28,338 bases of DNA from Thermoprotei archaeon (GTDB lineage Archaea > Thermoproteota > Methanomethylicia > Nezhaarchaeales > WYZ-LMO8): NCBI GenBank assembly GCA_003650865.1, contig QMSN01000001.1, positions 1-28,338 on the forward strand, read 5' to 3'. The notes beneath the pieces are model-generated. The model was not told the origin of the DNA. It did not search any database and was given only the letters and a program-made list of their open reading frames with translations. Both the position numbers and the translations under genes were made by a program. Shown here in pieces: positions 1 to 8,143 of the stretch. Every line of letters starts with the position of its first letter. Positions within the stretch are counted from its first letter, which is position 1.

Positions 1-1352
1 GCCACTAAATCATTGGTCTCTAAGGTTTGCTGAATCATTTGAGGAACAGCCTTTAGCGACGACTCAACTTCACGCGCTAAGTCGAGGTTAACTCCCTTGA
101 GCATTGACGTGCGCGCAGCAATTCGAGATAACATTACCAGTTGAGCTATGTAGGTCTTTGTAGCTGCAACACCTATTTCAGGTCCAGCGTATAGACCAAC
201 GTAAGAGCTTACAAGGCGAGTTATGGAGGAGCCCATGACGTTAGTTAGGGCTAAGAGCTTAATTCGTGAGCTTTGTAGCGAGCGAAGTATATGGAGGACA
301 TCTGCTGTCTCTCCGGACTGTGATATCGCTAATACGGCATCGCCATCACTTAGTAGCTCAGCATGCGACTCCTGGAACTCTGAGGCTATAGCTGAGTAAG
401 CTTCTACTCTAGCTAAGAGCCTTAGCAGGTGAGATCCATACATGCACGCGTGGTATGAAGTCCCACAACCCACTAAGAAAACTCTGTTCGACGATGCGAT
501 GAGCCTAGACAGGTTGTCTATGTACTCTCGAGGGGCCTTTACGACGTTGAGCGCGACTTGAGGTTCCTCAAATATCTCCTTAATCATGTAGTGCGGGTGC
601 TTACCCTTTTCAGCAGCTTGGTAGAACACGTCTACAGGCGTGAACCTCGGTGTTAAGGCTGAGCCTGAGCTTAGAGAGATCAGCTTTATGAAGCCTGGCT
701 TTAACACTGCAATTTCTCCATCGTTTATCGGTACTATGCGCTCGACATCCCTAGGCAACGCTGGGATATCTGACGAGCAACAGGCATAGTTGGAGCTAAT
801 ACCCACTATGAGCGGGCTCTCCATCCTGGCACATATTATCGTGTCCTCGTAAAGAGGAGAGATAGCGGCGAAGGCGTAGGATCCTTTGAGCATTAACAGG
901 GCTCTTCGAGCTGCTTCTTCAAACGGCAACCCAAGCTTCATATGCTCTTCTATTAGGTGAGCAATAACCTCACTATCGGTCCTAGACCTAATCTTGTGCC
1001 CAGCAGACTCAAGCTTCTTGCGGAGCTCCAAGTAGTTCTCTATGACACCATTGTGCACTACCACGACTAGACCGTTACAGTCAGTTACTGGGTGCGCGTT
1101 TTCCTTTGATGGAGCACCATGAGTAGCCCATCGAGTATGACCTATACCGCACCTACCTGGTAGGGACTCTAGGTTTATTTTTTCAGCAACCTCCACGATC
1201 TTGCCTTGATCCTTCTTTAAGTATACAGTTCCTCCGCTTACGGTTGCTACACCGACGGAGTCATAACCTCTATACTCAAGCTTCTTGAGAGAGTCAAATA
1301 TTATGTTAGCAACTCCACTAAAAAGCGATGTCAAACCAAATATGCCGCACAA
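1..1352 (-). CDS. glmS: Glutamine--fructose-6-phosphate aminotransferase (isomerizing), 3' end cut by window edge
   Basis: Makes glucosamine-6-phosphate from fructose-6-phosphate and glutamine, the entry to UDP-GlcNAc and surface glycans. The reading frame is open from a TTG at 1350-1352 to the window edge, giving 450 codons of a family of about 590-600, so roughly the last 150 residues of the second SIS domain are missing. The start is fixed by the N-terminal MCGIFG, where Cys2 becomes the N-terminal nucleophile after Met removal; GGAGGG lies just upstream. The class-II glutamine amidotransferase domain shows HTRWATHG, HNGVIENY and RTDSEV. The first SIS domain shows VGCGTSYHA and ISQSGETADV, followed by GVAATKTY at the start of the second half. 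Transcribed divergently from the small gene at 1438. Identification is secure; the C-terminus cannot be judged. Confidence 0.96.
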   Translation of the reverse strand, partial: MCGIFGLTSLFSGVANIIFDSLKKLEYRGYDSVGVATVSGGTVYLKKDQGKIVEVAEKINLESLPGRCGIGHTRWATHGAPSKENAHPVTDCNGLVVVVHNGVIENYLELRKKLESAGHKIRSRTDSEVIAHLIEEHMKLGLPFEEAARRALLMLKGSYAFAAISPLYEDTIICARMESPLIVGISSNYACCSSDIPALPRDVERIVPINDGEIAVLKPGFIKLISLSSGSALTPRFTPVDVFYQAAEKGKHPHYMIKEIFEEPQVALNVVKAPREYIDNLSRLIASSNRVFLVGCGTSYHACMYGSHLLRLLARVEAYSAIASEFQESHAELLSDGDAVLAISQSGETADVLHILRSLQSSRIKLLALTNVMGSSITRLVSSYVGLYAGPEIGVAATKTYIAQLVMLSRIAARTSMLKGVNLDLAREVESSLKAVPQMIQQTLETNDLV

Positions 1353-1400
1353 AGCCCTCCACCAAACTACACTTAGCTCTAAGCTATGCAGGAGAAGGGG

Positions 1401-1416
1401 GAAATAAGTTTTTAAT
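1401..1416 (+). promoter_or_regulatory. TATA-like box for the 1438 gene, predicted leaderless
   Basis: An AT-rich stretch (ataagtttttaat core) is centred about 28 nt before the GTG at 1438. No Shine-Dalgarno lies between box and start, so transcription probably begins at or next to the start codon. The same tract could serve glmS on the other strand with a longer leader. A short palindrome, CTTAGCTCTAAG, lies at about 1372-1383 between the two starts. Inference from spacing only. Confidence 0.5.
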
Positions 1417-1437
1417 GAAGGGGACGGCGTCTATAAT

Positions 1438-1692
1438 GTGGATAAGGTTACATACGTAGCTGAGCTTGAGAGGACCATAGAGGACTTCATGCGAAAAAGG
1501 GATAAGATGTTTAGCAAGGGTTTCCTGAACTCTGATGGCATGAAGGCACTCGTGAGAATACTTAAGATGGCTGTGAGAGCTGGTCTCATAGATAAGAGCT
1601 CTGGCATATCAAGGTACTTAAAGTCAAGAGAGGAGGGAGAAGTCTTAGCGATATTGTTAAGCCTAGAGGAGAGGCTTTGTGCTCGAAGTTGA
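1438..1692 (+). CDS. Small helical protein of unknown function
   Basis: An 84-residue protein that I do not recognise. It is charged, appears mostly alpha-helical, and has no cysteine pair, signal peptide or membrane segment. The GTG start at 1438 sits about 28 nt after a TATA-like box, fitting a leaderless transcript. Its last 14 nt overlap the start of the CYTH-domain gene at 1679, so the two are almost certainly co-transcribed and probably translationally coupled. That coupling is the main evidence that it is a real gene. The partner suggests a role near a triphosphate- or nucleotide-binding enzyme, but this is only inference. Confidence 0.7.
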   Translation: MDKVTYVAELERTIEDFMRKRDKMFSKGFLNSDGMKALVRILKMAVRAGLIDKSSGISRYLKSREEGEVLAILLSLEERLCARS

Positions 1693-2209
1693 AGTCAAAG
1701 TTCCAATAACAGCCGAGGAGAGAGAAGTCCTCAAAGCCAAGCTGAAGGAGCTTAAAGCAGATTTCTTGGGGAAAGCAATAGAAGTTGACGTGTTCTTAAG
1801 TCATCCCTGCTACGACCTCGGAGATAAGGGACATACGCTTAAACTGCGTGTGAGGAATGGAGAGGGCAAGATCATACTTAAGGAAAGGGTTGAGAGACAA
1901 GATGTTAAGGCAAATATAGAGCTAGAAACTGAAGTTACAAGTCCACGATTGTTCCTCGAAATCCTAAAGAAGCTGGGGTTCAAGGAGACCTTAACCGTGA
2001 AGAAGTTAAGGGAAACATACTTGTTAAGTGACGTATACATCCACTTCGATGAGGTGGATGGCTTAGGGCTCTTTGTTGAAGTAGAGCTCTTAAACCATAA
2101 GGTCGAGAAGAGAGCTATAGAGAGAGCTTTGGCGACTTTGGGACTTGAGGGTAAGATGTTGATAACAGCTGGATATGCTGACCTGCTTAGTAGGGGCGGC
2201 GTTACGTAA
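1679..2209 (+). CDS. cyaB: CYTH-domain protein, class IV adenylate cyclase (CyaB)-like
   Basis: A 176-residue triphosphate tunnel metalloenzyme. The family signature ExExK is at the N-terminus (E3, E5, K7 in MLEVEVKV). It is followed by the basic strand KLRVRNGEGKIILKER, which lines the triphosphate-binding tunnel, and later the acidic strand HFDEVDGLGLFVEVE, which binds metal. Length and layout match archaeal CyaB-like proteins, annotated as class IV adenylate cyclases. Other CYTH members are thiamine-triphosphatases or inorganic triphosphatases, so the substrate is not settled. The GTG start lies inside the upstream small gene (14-nt overlap). Its 3' end overlaps convergent thiC by 8 nt; the thiamine neighbour is suggestive of a thiamine-phosphate substrate but far from proof. 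Confidence 0.85.
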   Translation: MLEVEVKVPITAEEREVLKAKLKELKADFLGKAIEVDVFLSHPCYDLGDKGHTLKLRVRNGEGKIILKERVERQDVKANIELETEVTSPRLFLEILKKLGFKETLTVKKLRETYLLSDVYIHFDEVDGLGLFVEVELLNHKVEKRAIERALATLGLEGKMLITAGYADLLSRGGVT

Positions 2210-3518
2210 TTCTACGTAAACCCTGCTTTTTGACTCCACTTTCTAGAAACCTCGAGAGTATCAGGTAGACACAGTAGTCACCGCATACAGAGCACGCACC
2301 ACTTTTAGAAGGAACTCTTTCATGAATATCTCTAGCCGTCTCTGGATCTAAAGCCAATTTGAACTGAGTCTCCCAGTCTAAGGCGGCCCTAGCCCTTGAA
2401 ATCTCGAGATCCCACTTCAAAGCCTTCTCTCCTAACCTAACAATATCACCTGCGTGTGCAGCTATCTTAGAAGCTATGATGCCCTGCTTTATGTCCTCAA
2501 GTAGAGGGATTCCTAGGTGCTCTGATGGGTAAACCGCACAGAGGAAGTCCACTCCCGCTGCTACAGCTAAGGCTCCACCTATTGCTAAGGTTATGTGATC
2601 ATAGCCAGGAGCCACGTCCGTAACTATGGGGCCTAGCGTATATAGAGGAGCATGGTCAACTATAATCTTAGCTTGCCTCACGTGGTGCTCTATTTGGTTT
2701 ATCGGCATGTGGCCAGGGCCTTCAACTATGACTTGCACACCATGGGCCCTACTCTGCTTCACCAGCTTGCCTACTGTCAAGAGCTCTGACATTTGAGCTA
2801 TGTCATTTGCATCTGCTTGGCATCCAGGCCTCAGCCCGTCGCCTAGGCTTATGGCGAAGTCGTATTCCCTGGCTAGGTCTAGTATGAGCTCGTAGTTCTC
2901 GAGGAGGGGGTTTTCACGCTCATTGTGTATGATCCAAGCTGCTATGAAAGCCCCACCTCTGCTAACTATGCCAGCAACTCTAGGATGCTTCTTTAAGAGC
3001 TCTACAGCGCTCTTCGTTACCCCTGCGTGAATTGTCATGAAGTCCACTCCATCCTTTGCGTGGAGCTCTATGGCGTTAAGTATGTCGTCAACATCCATGT
3101 GCACTATGGAGCCGTACTTACGAATGGCTCTATGAGCAGCTTCATATATCGGAACAGTGCCTACAGGGACCGTCAAGCTCTCGATTATAGCCCTCCTTAT
3201 CTCGTCCATCTGGTCAGAGGTCGAAAGATCCATAACGGTGTCGGCGCCATACCTTACGGCGAGCTTCGCCTTCTCGACTTCAATCCCTATATCTGAGAAG
3301 TCGACGGAGGACCCCACGTTGGCGTTTACCTTAGCCTTCAATCCCTCACCTATCCCAATAGGGTCTACGTTATCTCGCACGACGTTCTTCGGCACAACTA
3401 TTCTGCCAGCTGCAACCCCTCTCAACACGAAGTGGGGGTCTACATCTTCTCTTGCTGCTACAGCCCTAAACTCCTCTAGCATAACCCCACGTCTTGCAGA
3501 CTCTAATATCGTAGTCAA
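2202..3518 (-). CDS. thiC: Phosphomethylpyrimidine synthase ThiC
   Basis: Radical-SAM enzyme converting aminoimidazole ribotide into hydroxymethylpyrimidine phosphate for thiamine synthesis. The 438-residue protein shows family motifs such as GADTVMDLS, VPVGTVPIYEA, DFMTIHAG, SRGGAF, SLGDGLRPGC and EGPGHMPINQI. Near the C-terminus are the 4Fe-4S cysteines C409, C412 and C416 (CSVCGDYC). The spacing is CX2CX3C, one residue tighter than the CX2CX4C of well-known bacterial ThiC. The start is a TTG with a weak GGTG upstream. No TPP riboswitch is visible: the leader between the likely TATA-like box (about 3553-3563) and the start is only about 12 nt. It stands alone, convergent with the CYTH gene (8-nt overlap) and divergent from the Sm gene. 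Confidence 0.96.
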   Translation of the reverse strand: MTTILESARRGVMLEEFRAVAAREDVDPHFVLRGVAAGRIVVPKNVVRDNVDPIGIGEGLKAKVNANVGSSVDFSDIGIEVEKAKLAVRYGADTVMDLSTSDQMDEIRRAIIESLTVPVGTVPIYEAAHRAIRKYGSIVHMDVDDILNAIELHAKDGVDFMTIHAGVTKSAVELLKKHPRVAGIVSRGGAFIAAWIIHNERENPLLENYELILDLAREYDFAISLGDGLRPGCQADANDIAQMSELLTVGKLVKQSRAHGVQVIVEGPGHMPINQIEHHVRQAKIIVDHAPLYTLGPIVTDVAPGYDHITLAIGGALAVAAGVDFLCAVYPSEHLGIPLLEDIKQGIIASKIAAHAGDIVRLGEKALKWDLEISRARAALDWETQFKLALDPETARDIHERVPSKSGACSVCGDYCVYLILSRFLESGVKKQGLRRIT

Positions 3519-3552
3519 TGACTAGCACCTGCACTAAAGATAGGAATGCCCA

Positions 3553-3597
3553 ACTAAAATCTTTCTCATGGAGAGTTAACGTAATAAAAGTTTTTTA
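3553..3597. promoter_or_regulatory. Divergent promoter region of thiC and the Sm-like gene
   Basis: The 126-nt gap between thiC and the Sm-like gene holds two AT-rich boxes. Read on the minus strand, agattttagt at about 3553-3563 lies about 40 nt before the thiC TTG. Read on the plus strand, aaaagttttttag at about 3586-3598 lies about 50 nt before the Sm ATG. Both spacings leave short leaders. No riboswitch or stable hairpin was seen. Confidence 0.45.
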
Positions 3598-3644
3598 GTA
3601 GAGATCTTACTTGGAAAAATGTGCATATCAAGAAGTGAGCGCCT

Positions 3645-3875
3645 ATGGTGAAGAGCGACCCCCTAAAGATGTTGATGAAAGCTGTCAACGGAGAGGTCGT
3701 CGTTAGACTTAAGGATGGTAGGAGCTGTCGTGGAATCCTTGAAAAGTGCGATCAATGCATGAACTTGTTGCTGAACGACGCTGAAGAGATAAACGAGAAC
3801 GAGGGGCCTATAGCAAAATATGGGAGAGTCCTGATTAGAGGGAGCAACATACTCTTCGTTAAGCTGAGAGAGTAA
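3645..3875 (+). CDS. Sm-like archaeal protein (LSm/SmAP)
   Basis: A 76-residue Sm-fold protein expected to form a ring that binds U-rich RNA. The Sm1 motif runs from about residue 14 to 45 (GEVVVRLKDGRSCRGILEKC, then MNLLLNDAEE). The Sm2 motif is near the end (GRVLIRGSNILFV), where the RG pair contacts RNA. The length is typical of SmAP1. ATG start with a short GTGA-type ribosome site. It lies 25 nt upstream of metK on the same strand and is probably co-transcribed with it. Confidence 0.95.
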   Translation: MVKSDPLKMLMKAVNGEVVVRLKDGRSCRGILEKCDQCMNLLLNDAEEINENEGPIAKYGRVLIRGSNILFVKLRE

Positions 3876-3900
3876 AAAGAGGAAGGCAGCGTGATAGACA

Positions 3901-5121
3901 TTGGCCAAGAAGATGGACTTCATCTCGATAGAGAGGTTATCGCAGAAAGCCGTTTACGAGCAGGAAGTCGAGATGGTTGAGAGAAAGGGGAAGGGGCATC
4001 CAGACACATTAGCTGACAACTTGTCTGAGGCTGTGTGTAGAGCTCTCTGCAACTACTACATGGACAAGTACGGTGCAATACTGCACCACAACGTCGACAA
4101 AGCCCTTGTAGTTGGAGGAAGATCCATACCGACGTTCGGCGGCGGCGTTGTATGTGAACCGATATATGTAGTTGTAGCTGGCAGAGCAGTGACTCACGTG
4201 GTTAAGGAGAACAACGTTGAGATGGTGCCCATAGGGAGCCTGGCCATAGAGGCTATGAGGGAAAGCATTAAGAAAACCTTTAGGCACCTAAACCCAGACG
4301 TCCACGTTATACTTGACTACAAGATAAAGCAAGGATCTGAGGACCTAGTCAAGGTATTTGAGCTTGGAAAAGGGATTCCGCTGGCCAATGACACCTCATT
4401 CGGAGTAGGGTACGCACCTCTCACTGAGACGGAGAAGTTAGTGCTTGAAGTAGAGGGCCTCTTGAACTCCGACGACTACAAGAAGAAGAACCCAGCTGTA
4501 GGAGAGGACATAAAGGTCTTAGCTGTTAGGAGAGGTAAAAAGGTGGACTTGACTGTTGCCTGCGCCATGATAAGCGCCTACATAAACAACTTAGATGATT
4601 ACCTCAAGGTCAAGGAGGACGTTAAGGGGGACGTCTTAAACTTAGCGTCTAAGTACCCAGACCTCGAGGTGGACGTGGAGGTCAACGCCGCCGACAAGCC
4701 GGATAGAGGAGTGATATATCTAACGGTCACGGGGACCTCGGCTGAGGCAGGAGATGACGGCAACACGGGGAGGGGTAATAGAGCTAATGGACTGATAACG
4801 CCTAACAGGTACATGTCGCTTGAAGCAGTAGCTGGCAAAAACCCCGTCAGCCACATAGGTAAGATATACAACATAATCTCGACTAACATAGCCAACAGGA
4901 TATACGAGGAGACGGGCAAGGTCAAGGAGGTCTACGTGCACATGCTTAGCCGCATAGGGAAGCCCATCAACGAGCCCCTCGTCGTCAGCGTGAAGGTAAT
5001 ACCTCACGACGGCATCACCGTAGAGAGCTTACGCTCTGACATAGATGGCATAGTGAGGAATGAACTGGAGAACATAGAGAACGTGAGGGACTACTTGCTC
5101 AAGGAACCATTAAGGCTTTAG
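3901..5121 (+). CDS. metK: S-adenosylmethionine synthetase, archaeal type
   Basis: Makes SAM from methionine and ATP. The 406-residue protein is the archaeal form, distinct in sequence from bacterial MetK. Visible motifs are VERKGKGHPDTLADNLSEAV near the N-terminus (the GHPD loop), GGRSIPTFGGG, and GTSAEAGDDGNTGRGNR, which contributes to the active site. The TTG start at 3901 follows a GTGAT ribosome site. An ATG at 3913 would remove four residues and cannot be excluded. It probably shares a transcript with the Sm gene. It converges on the DUF460 gene with an 11-nt gap. Its product feeds the RNA methyltransferases in this window (fibrillarin, Trm1, RlmE). Confidence 0.96.
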   Translation: MAKKMDFISIERLSQKAVYEQEVEMVERKGKGHPDTLADNLSEAVCRALCNYYMDKYGAILHHNVDKALVVGGRSIPTFGGGVVCEPIYVVVAGRAVTHVVKENNVEMVPIGSLAIEAMRESIKKTFRHLNPDVHVILDYKIKQGSEDLVKVFELGKGIPLANDTSFGVGYAPLTETEKLVLEVEGLLNSDDYKKKNPAVGEDIKVLAVRRGKKVDLTVACAMISAYINNLDDYLKVKEDVKGDVLNLASKYPDLEVDVEVNAADKPDRGVIYLTVTGTSAEAGDDGNTGRGNRANGLITPNRYMSLEAVAGKNPVSHIGKIYNIISTNIANRIYEETGKVKEVYVHMLSRIGKPINEPLVVSVKVIPHDGITVESLRSDIDGIVRNELENIENVRDYLLKEPLRL

Positions 5122-5132
5122 CCCGCCATGCG

Positions 5133-7226
5133 TTAAGCCGAAGTATTAGGAGACGTAAGATGCCTCAAGCGCTGTTCACGGTACTCCCTCAATATCCTTA
5201 AGAGCTTATCTGATGCTTCCTCGTCTATCTCCTTTTGAAGTTGCTCTCTACGTTCCTTAATGATGTCCTCCAGCTCGTGGGTGGTGTACAGGAAAGGCCC
5301 TGCTTTATCGATCTTTACCTCGTCGACATCTATGACAGGTATGCAGTGATCTCTAAGGAAAACGTACGCCTGTTCAGGTAGCTTACTTAGGCTTGTGATT
5401 ATGGCTTTGGGCTTTAAATCCACGAGGATTCTAAGCCCCTCTTCACTACAGCTCTCTGGGCTATGAATTAAAACCACATCTCCCTCCTTGAGTTTGCTGA
5501 ACTTTAGGGCTTCGTCTAGCGACCTCTTAGTTATGGACCTCGCCTCCTTGATTATCACTATCGCACCGTCAAGTAAGTTTTGCACAAGCTCCTCAAGGCG
5601 TTTAGCCACATACTCTACTTGTTCAACCCTCGTAGCTAGCTCCTGAGCATGTTTAAGTGCGCTCTCCAATCTACACCTAAGAACTGCTTCTTCCCTCTCT
5701 CTTTCACCTCTGGCTTCTCCAGATCTCCTCGACAGTCTTATTATGAGCTCCTCGAGCTCTTCAACCTTAGCCTCTTTCTGCCTTAAGGACTCTAGCAACA
5801 TGATCTTGGACTCTTCAAGCTCCTTAATTATTCTGCTCTGCTCCTCAACTTTCTCTCTCAGCTTTGAGAGCTCTTGCTTAAGCTTATGAACCTCAGGGTC
5901 AACCGCGTAAATAGTTCTTCTCCTAGCCGTCTCGGCTTTAGCCATGGCCTGCTCCACGGCCTCTCTTATAGTTAAGCCTTTAACCAGCAGAGCTTTAGCC
6001 TTCTCCAGTTGCGAGGGTAGGATCCCGAGCTCTCGAGCCTTGGCCTCCAACTGCGAGAACTTATTCTTGAAGCTAGAGAAGGCCTTTAAGGCAGCTGCTA
6101 GGGCATCTCTCTGATGAGAGTTTTTGACTATCTCCTTGTGGTTGGGAATGTAGTCGTATATTATCCTCCTCTTCTCCTCAATAGTCATGTCTTTAGGCGG
6201 CGTGTATATGGTGCAGCCAAGGGATGACGCTATCTTCTCGACTAAGTCCGATGGTGTCTTAACGTCTGATGCTACTAAGACTGGCTTGCCTATCTTCGTC
6301 ACAGCCCTTATTATCGTGACCTTGTCGAGGGCTAGGCCACTACTTACGAGGAGAGGTTTGCCTTGCAGGTCTACTACAGCGAGACCTGTCACTATGCCTG
6401 GGTCTAGTCCTACAATTAAAGGTCTGTCAGGTCTTGATGATTCTGGCAGTTGCTCGCTTAATGGTGGTAGCCTAGCCAGCAGCTTTAGATTAACGCCACT
6501 CTTCTTGATGAGCTCTGAGAGAGGCTTTATCCACCTCTTCACATCTGATGGTCTAGCCTCCACGACTAGTAGACTTCTCTCAAGTCCATGTTTAGAGAGC
6601 TTAGTGTAACACTCGATTGCATGGTGGTCTAGGTGTTTTTTAAGTTCGTCAAGCACCATGTTGGTAACCTGCTTTATGGCTGAGCGCATGGACCTCTTGT
6701 ACCTCTCTTGGCTCATGCCACCCGCGCCGTAACTTCTACCTCGAGAGATCACAATTAGAGTCCTCGCGCCAGTTGGCTCAATTACAGCAACACCTACGCC
6801 TCGTAGAGCTAGGAGAGCAGAAACCTCAGCTGCTTGCAGAGGGGAGAAGTGGGTTACTCTTTTGTCTATTAATCCATGCTCGAGGGCTAGGTCTACAAGC
6901 TTCACATAGCGCCCAGAGGGATCTCGCGTAACCTCAACAACTCTAACCTTATCTAGAAGGTTACTTACCCTCCTCTTGACCTCGAGGGATGAGCCTCCAA
7001 GCTCGTACAAGTTGTCTATGGCTATAGTCGACACCCTGTACTTGTCTATTAGCATGAGCACAGAGCCCCAATCTATGTCCTCCTTGCGCTCCACCACTCT
7101 GCCTTCACTCACCACGACAGCAGCATATCTTGACGCGTGGTGAGTTGATGGAACCATGTCTAGACCCATAACTACGCTATTCACGCTGACAGCAGCGTTA
7201 CGCAGGGCCAAGATATTACCCCGCAT
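5133..7226 (-). CDS. DUF460/COG2433 family predicted RNase H-fold nuclease with coiled coil
   Basis: A 697-residue member of the conserved archaeal DUF460 family, whose function is unproven. The N-terminal part holds a first RNase H-like segment (VVMGLDMVPS at about residue 19, then IAIDNLYELG). A second RuvC/YqgF-like domain begins at GLDPGIVTGLAVVD, with D275, D321 (VASD) and H371/D374 (HQRDALAAA) in the order expected of an acidic catalytic site. Residues about 440-560 form a long charged coiled coil. The C-terminal part (VVLIHSPESCSEEGLRILVD to the end) is a separate globular segment. ATG start with no strong ribosome site. It is last in a block with rio2, dph6 and gatDE, which suggests an RNA- or ribosome-linked nuclease role (inference). 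Confidence 0.88.
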   Translation of the reverse strand: MRGNILALRNAAVSVNSVVMGLDMVPSTHHASRYAAVVVSEGRVVERKEDIDWGSVLMLIDKYRVSTIAIDNLYELGGSSLEVKRRVSNLLDKVRVVEVTRDPSGRYVKLVDLALEHGLIDKRVTHFSPLQAAEVSALLALRGVGVAVIEPTGARTLIVISRGRSYGAGGMSQERYKRSMRSAIKQVTNMVLDELKKHLDHHAIECYTKLSKHGLERSLLVVEARPSDVKRWIKPLSELIKKSGVNLKLLARLPPLSEQLPESSRPDRPLIVGLDPGIVTGLAVVDLQGKPLLVSSGLALDKVTIIRAVTKIGKPVLVASDVKTPSDLVEKIASSLGCTIYTPPKDMTIEEKRRIIYDYIPNHKEIVKNSHQRDALAAALKAFSSFKNKFSQLEAKARELGILPSQLEKAKALLVKGLTIREAVEQAMAKAETARRRTIYAVDPEVHKLKQELSKLREKVEEQSRIIKELEESKIMLLESLRQKEAKVEELEELIIRLSRRSGEARGEREREEAVLRCRLESALKHAQELATRVEQVEYVAKRLEELVQNLLDGAIVIIKEARSITKRSLDEALKFSKLKEGDVVLIHSPESCSEEGLRILVDLKPKAIITSLSKLPEQAYVFLRDHCIPVIDVDEVKIDKAGPFLYTTHELEDIIKERREQLQKEIDEEASDKLLRILREYREQRLRHLTSPNTSA

Positions 7227-7255
7227 TAAGTAGGAAATCTCACTTACATAACTCC

Positions 7256-8122
7256 TTAGCCCCTAATATTCTTTAACTCCTCTTCGAGATCAACGGTTAA
7301 GCCAAATCTCCTATTGAAGAAGCGAGCTATATTCGCTAAGTCTCGCTTCAAGTACTCGAGGCTTCGTGGGTGCCTAGCTGAAACCCATTGCGGCCAATCT
7401 ATTATGAGCACATCGAAATCTTGGGTTACAACAACGTTGAACTCGCTTAAGTCAGCGTGCACTATGGAAGCCTCTCGATAAGCCTTCTTAACGTTCTCGA
7501 GTATCTCCCTCAGGGTCAAGGAAGGGTCTGGGAGGTCTGTGACTACGTATAGGGGGTCTCCTATTATTACCCCCATGATAACCACGTGCCTGTTATGGGC
7601 TATGGGCTTGGGAACCTTAACGCCCAGTGGGTATAGGGCTTCGAGAGCTTCAAACTCCCTTCGAGCTGCGATGCATGACTGCCTATACCACGAGCTTGCC
7701 TCGCCGTAAGACCTCAGACGCTTCGTCTGCTTAAAGCTTGAGCGCCCAACTCTATGGAACTTGACAGCGACCCTTAGACCCGACGGTGACAGACCGTCGT
7801 ATATGTCAGCCTCCTTGCCCACACCCAGCCTTATACCCACAGCGTCTAGCACTCCGTGATCGACGAAGTACTTAAGGGCTAAGGCGTCTCTGCCATATTG
7901 CCTCAAGGCGTAACCCAAGTACTCTTGCTTCCACCTAGATACGAGGCCGAGCTTGTGTAGCTTATCAAGGGACTCCATGAGGTCCTCGATGGACTTCCTC
8001 AACTGTCTAGCAAGAACTTCAACTGGTATGTACTCATACCTTAAGTGCAACCTCTCCATAGTTGTGAGAATCTTGAAGTCGTAGTCCTTGAGGGACCTCA
8101 TCATCGAAGCCACAACAGACAT
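7256..8122 (-). CDS. rio2: RIO2 family atypical protein kinase/ATPase
   Basis: Ribosome-biogenesis kinase; in eukaryotes and archaea RIO2 acts on maturing small-subunit particles. Of its 288 residues, about 1-85 are the RIO2-specific winged helix. The flexible nucleotide loop is GVGKEADIYDG (about 100-110) and the ATP-binding lysine is K121 (VAVKFHR). The catalytic loop VHADLSEFNV carries D224 and N229. The metal-binding aspartate is D242 in LIIDWPQ, where most homologs read IDFPQ. All catalytic residues are present and the length is normal for archaeal RIO2. It lies between dph6 (21-nt gap) and the DUF460 gene (29-nt gap) in the same direction. Confidence 0.96.
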   Translation of the reverse strand: MSVVASMMRSLKDYDFKILTTMERLHLRYEYIPVEVLARQLRKSIEDLMESLDKLHKLGLVSRWKQEYLGYALRQYGRDALALKYFVDHGVLDAVGIRLGVGKEADIYDGLSPSGLRVAVKFHRVGRSSFKQTKRLRSYGEASSWYRQSCIAARREFEALEALYPLGVKVPKPIAHNRHVVIMGVIIGDPLYVVTDLPDPSLTLREILENVKKAYREASIVHADLSEFNVVVTQDFDVLIIDWPQWVSARHPRSLEYLKRDLANIARFFNRRFGLTVDLEEELKNIRG

Positions 8123-8143
8123 GGATACTTAGCCTCCACTTAC

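Noticed and set aside
1353..1437. glmS leader ribozyme
   Set aside because: The gap is 85 nt with no fold resembling the bacterial glmS ribozyme, and the element is not expected in archaea.
3519..3560. TPP riboswitch before thiC
   Set aside because: The leader is too short for the aptamer and none of its conserved loops are visible.
6187..6609. Open frame on the plus strand inside the DUF460 gene, and many similar antisense frames
   Set aside because: They lie opposite well-identified genes, have no recognisable domains, and follow from the codon usage of the true strand.
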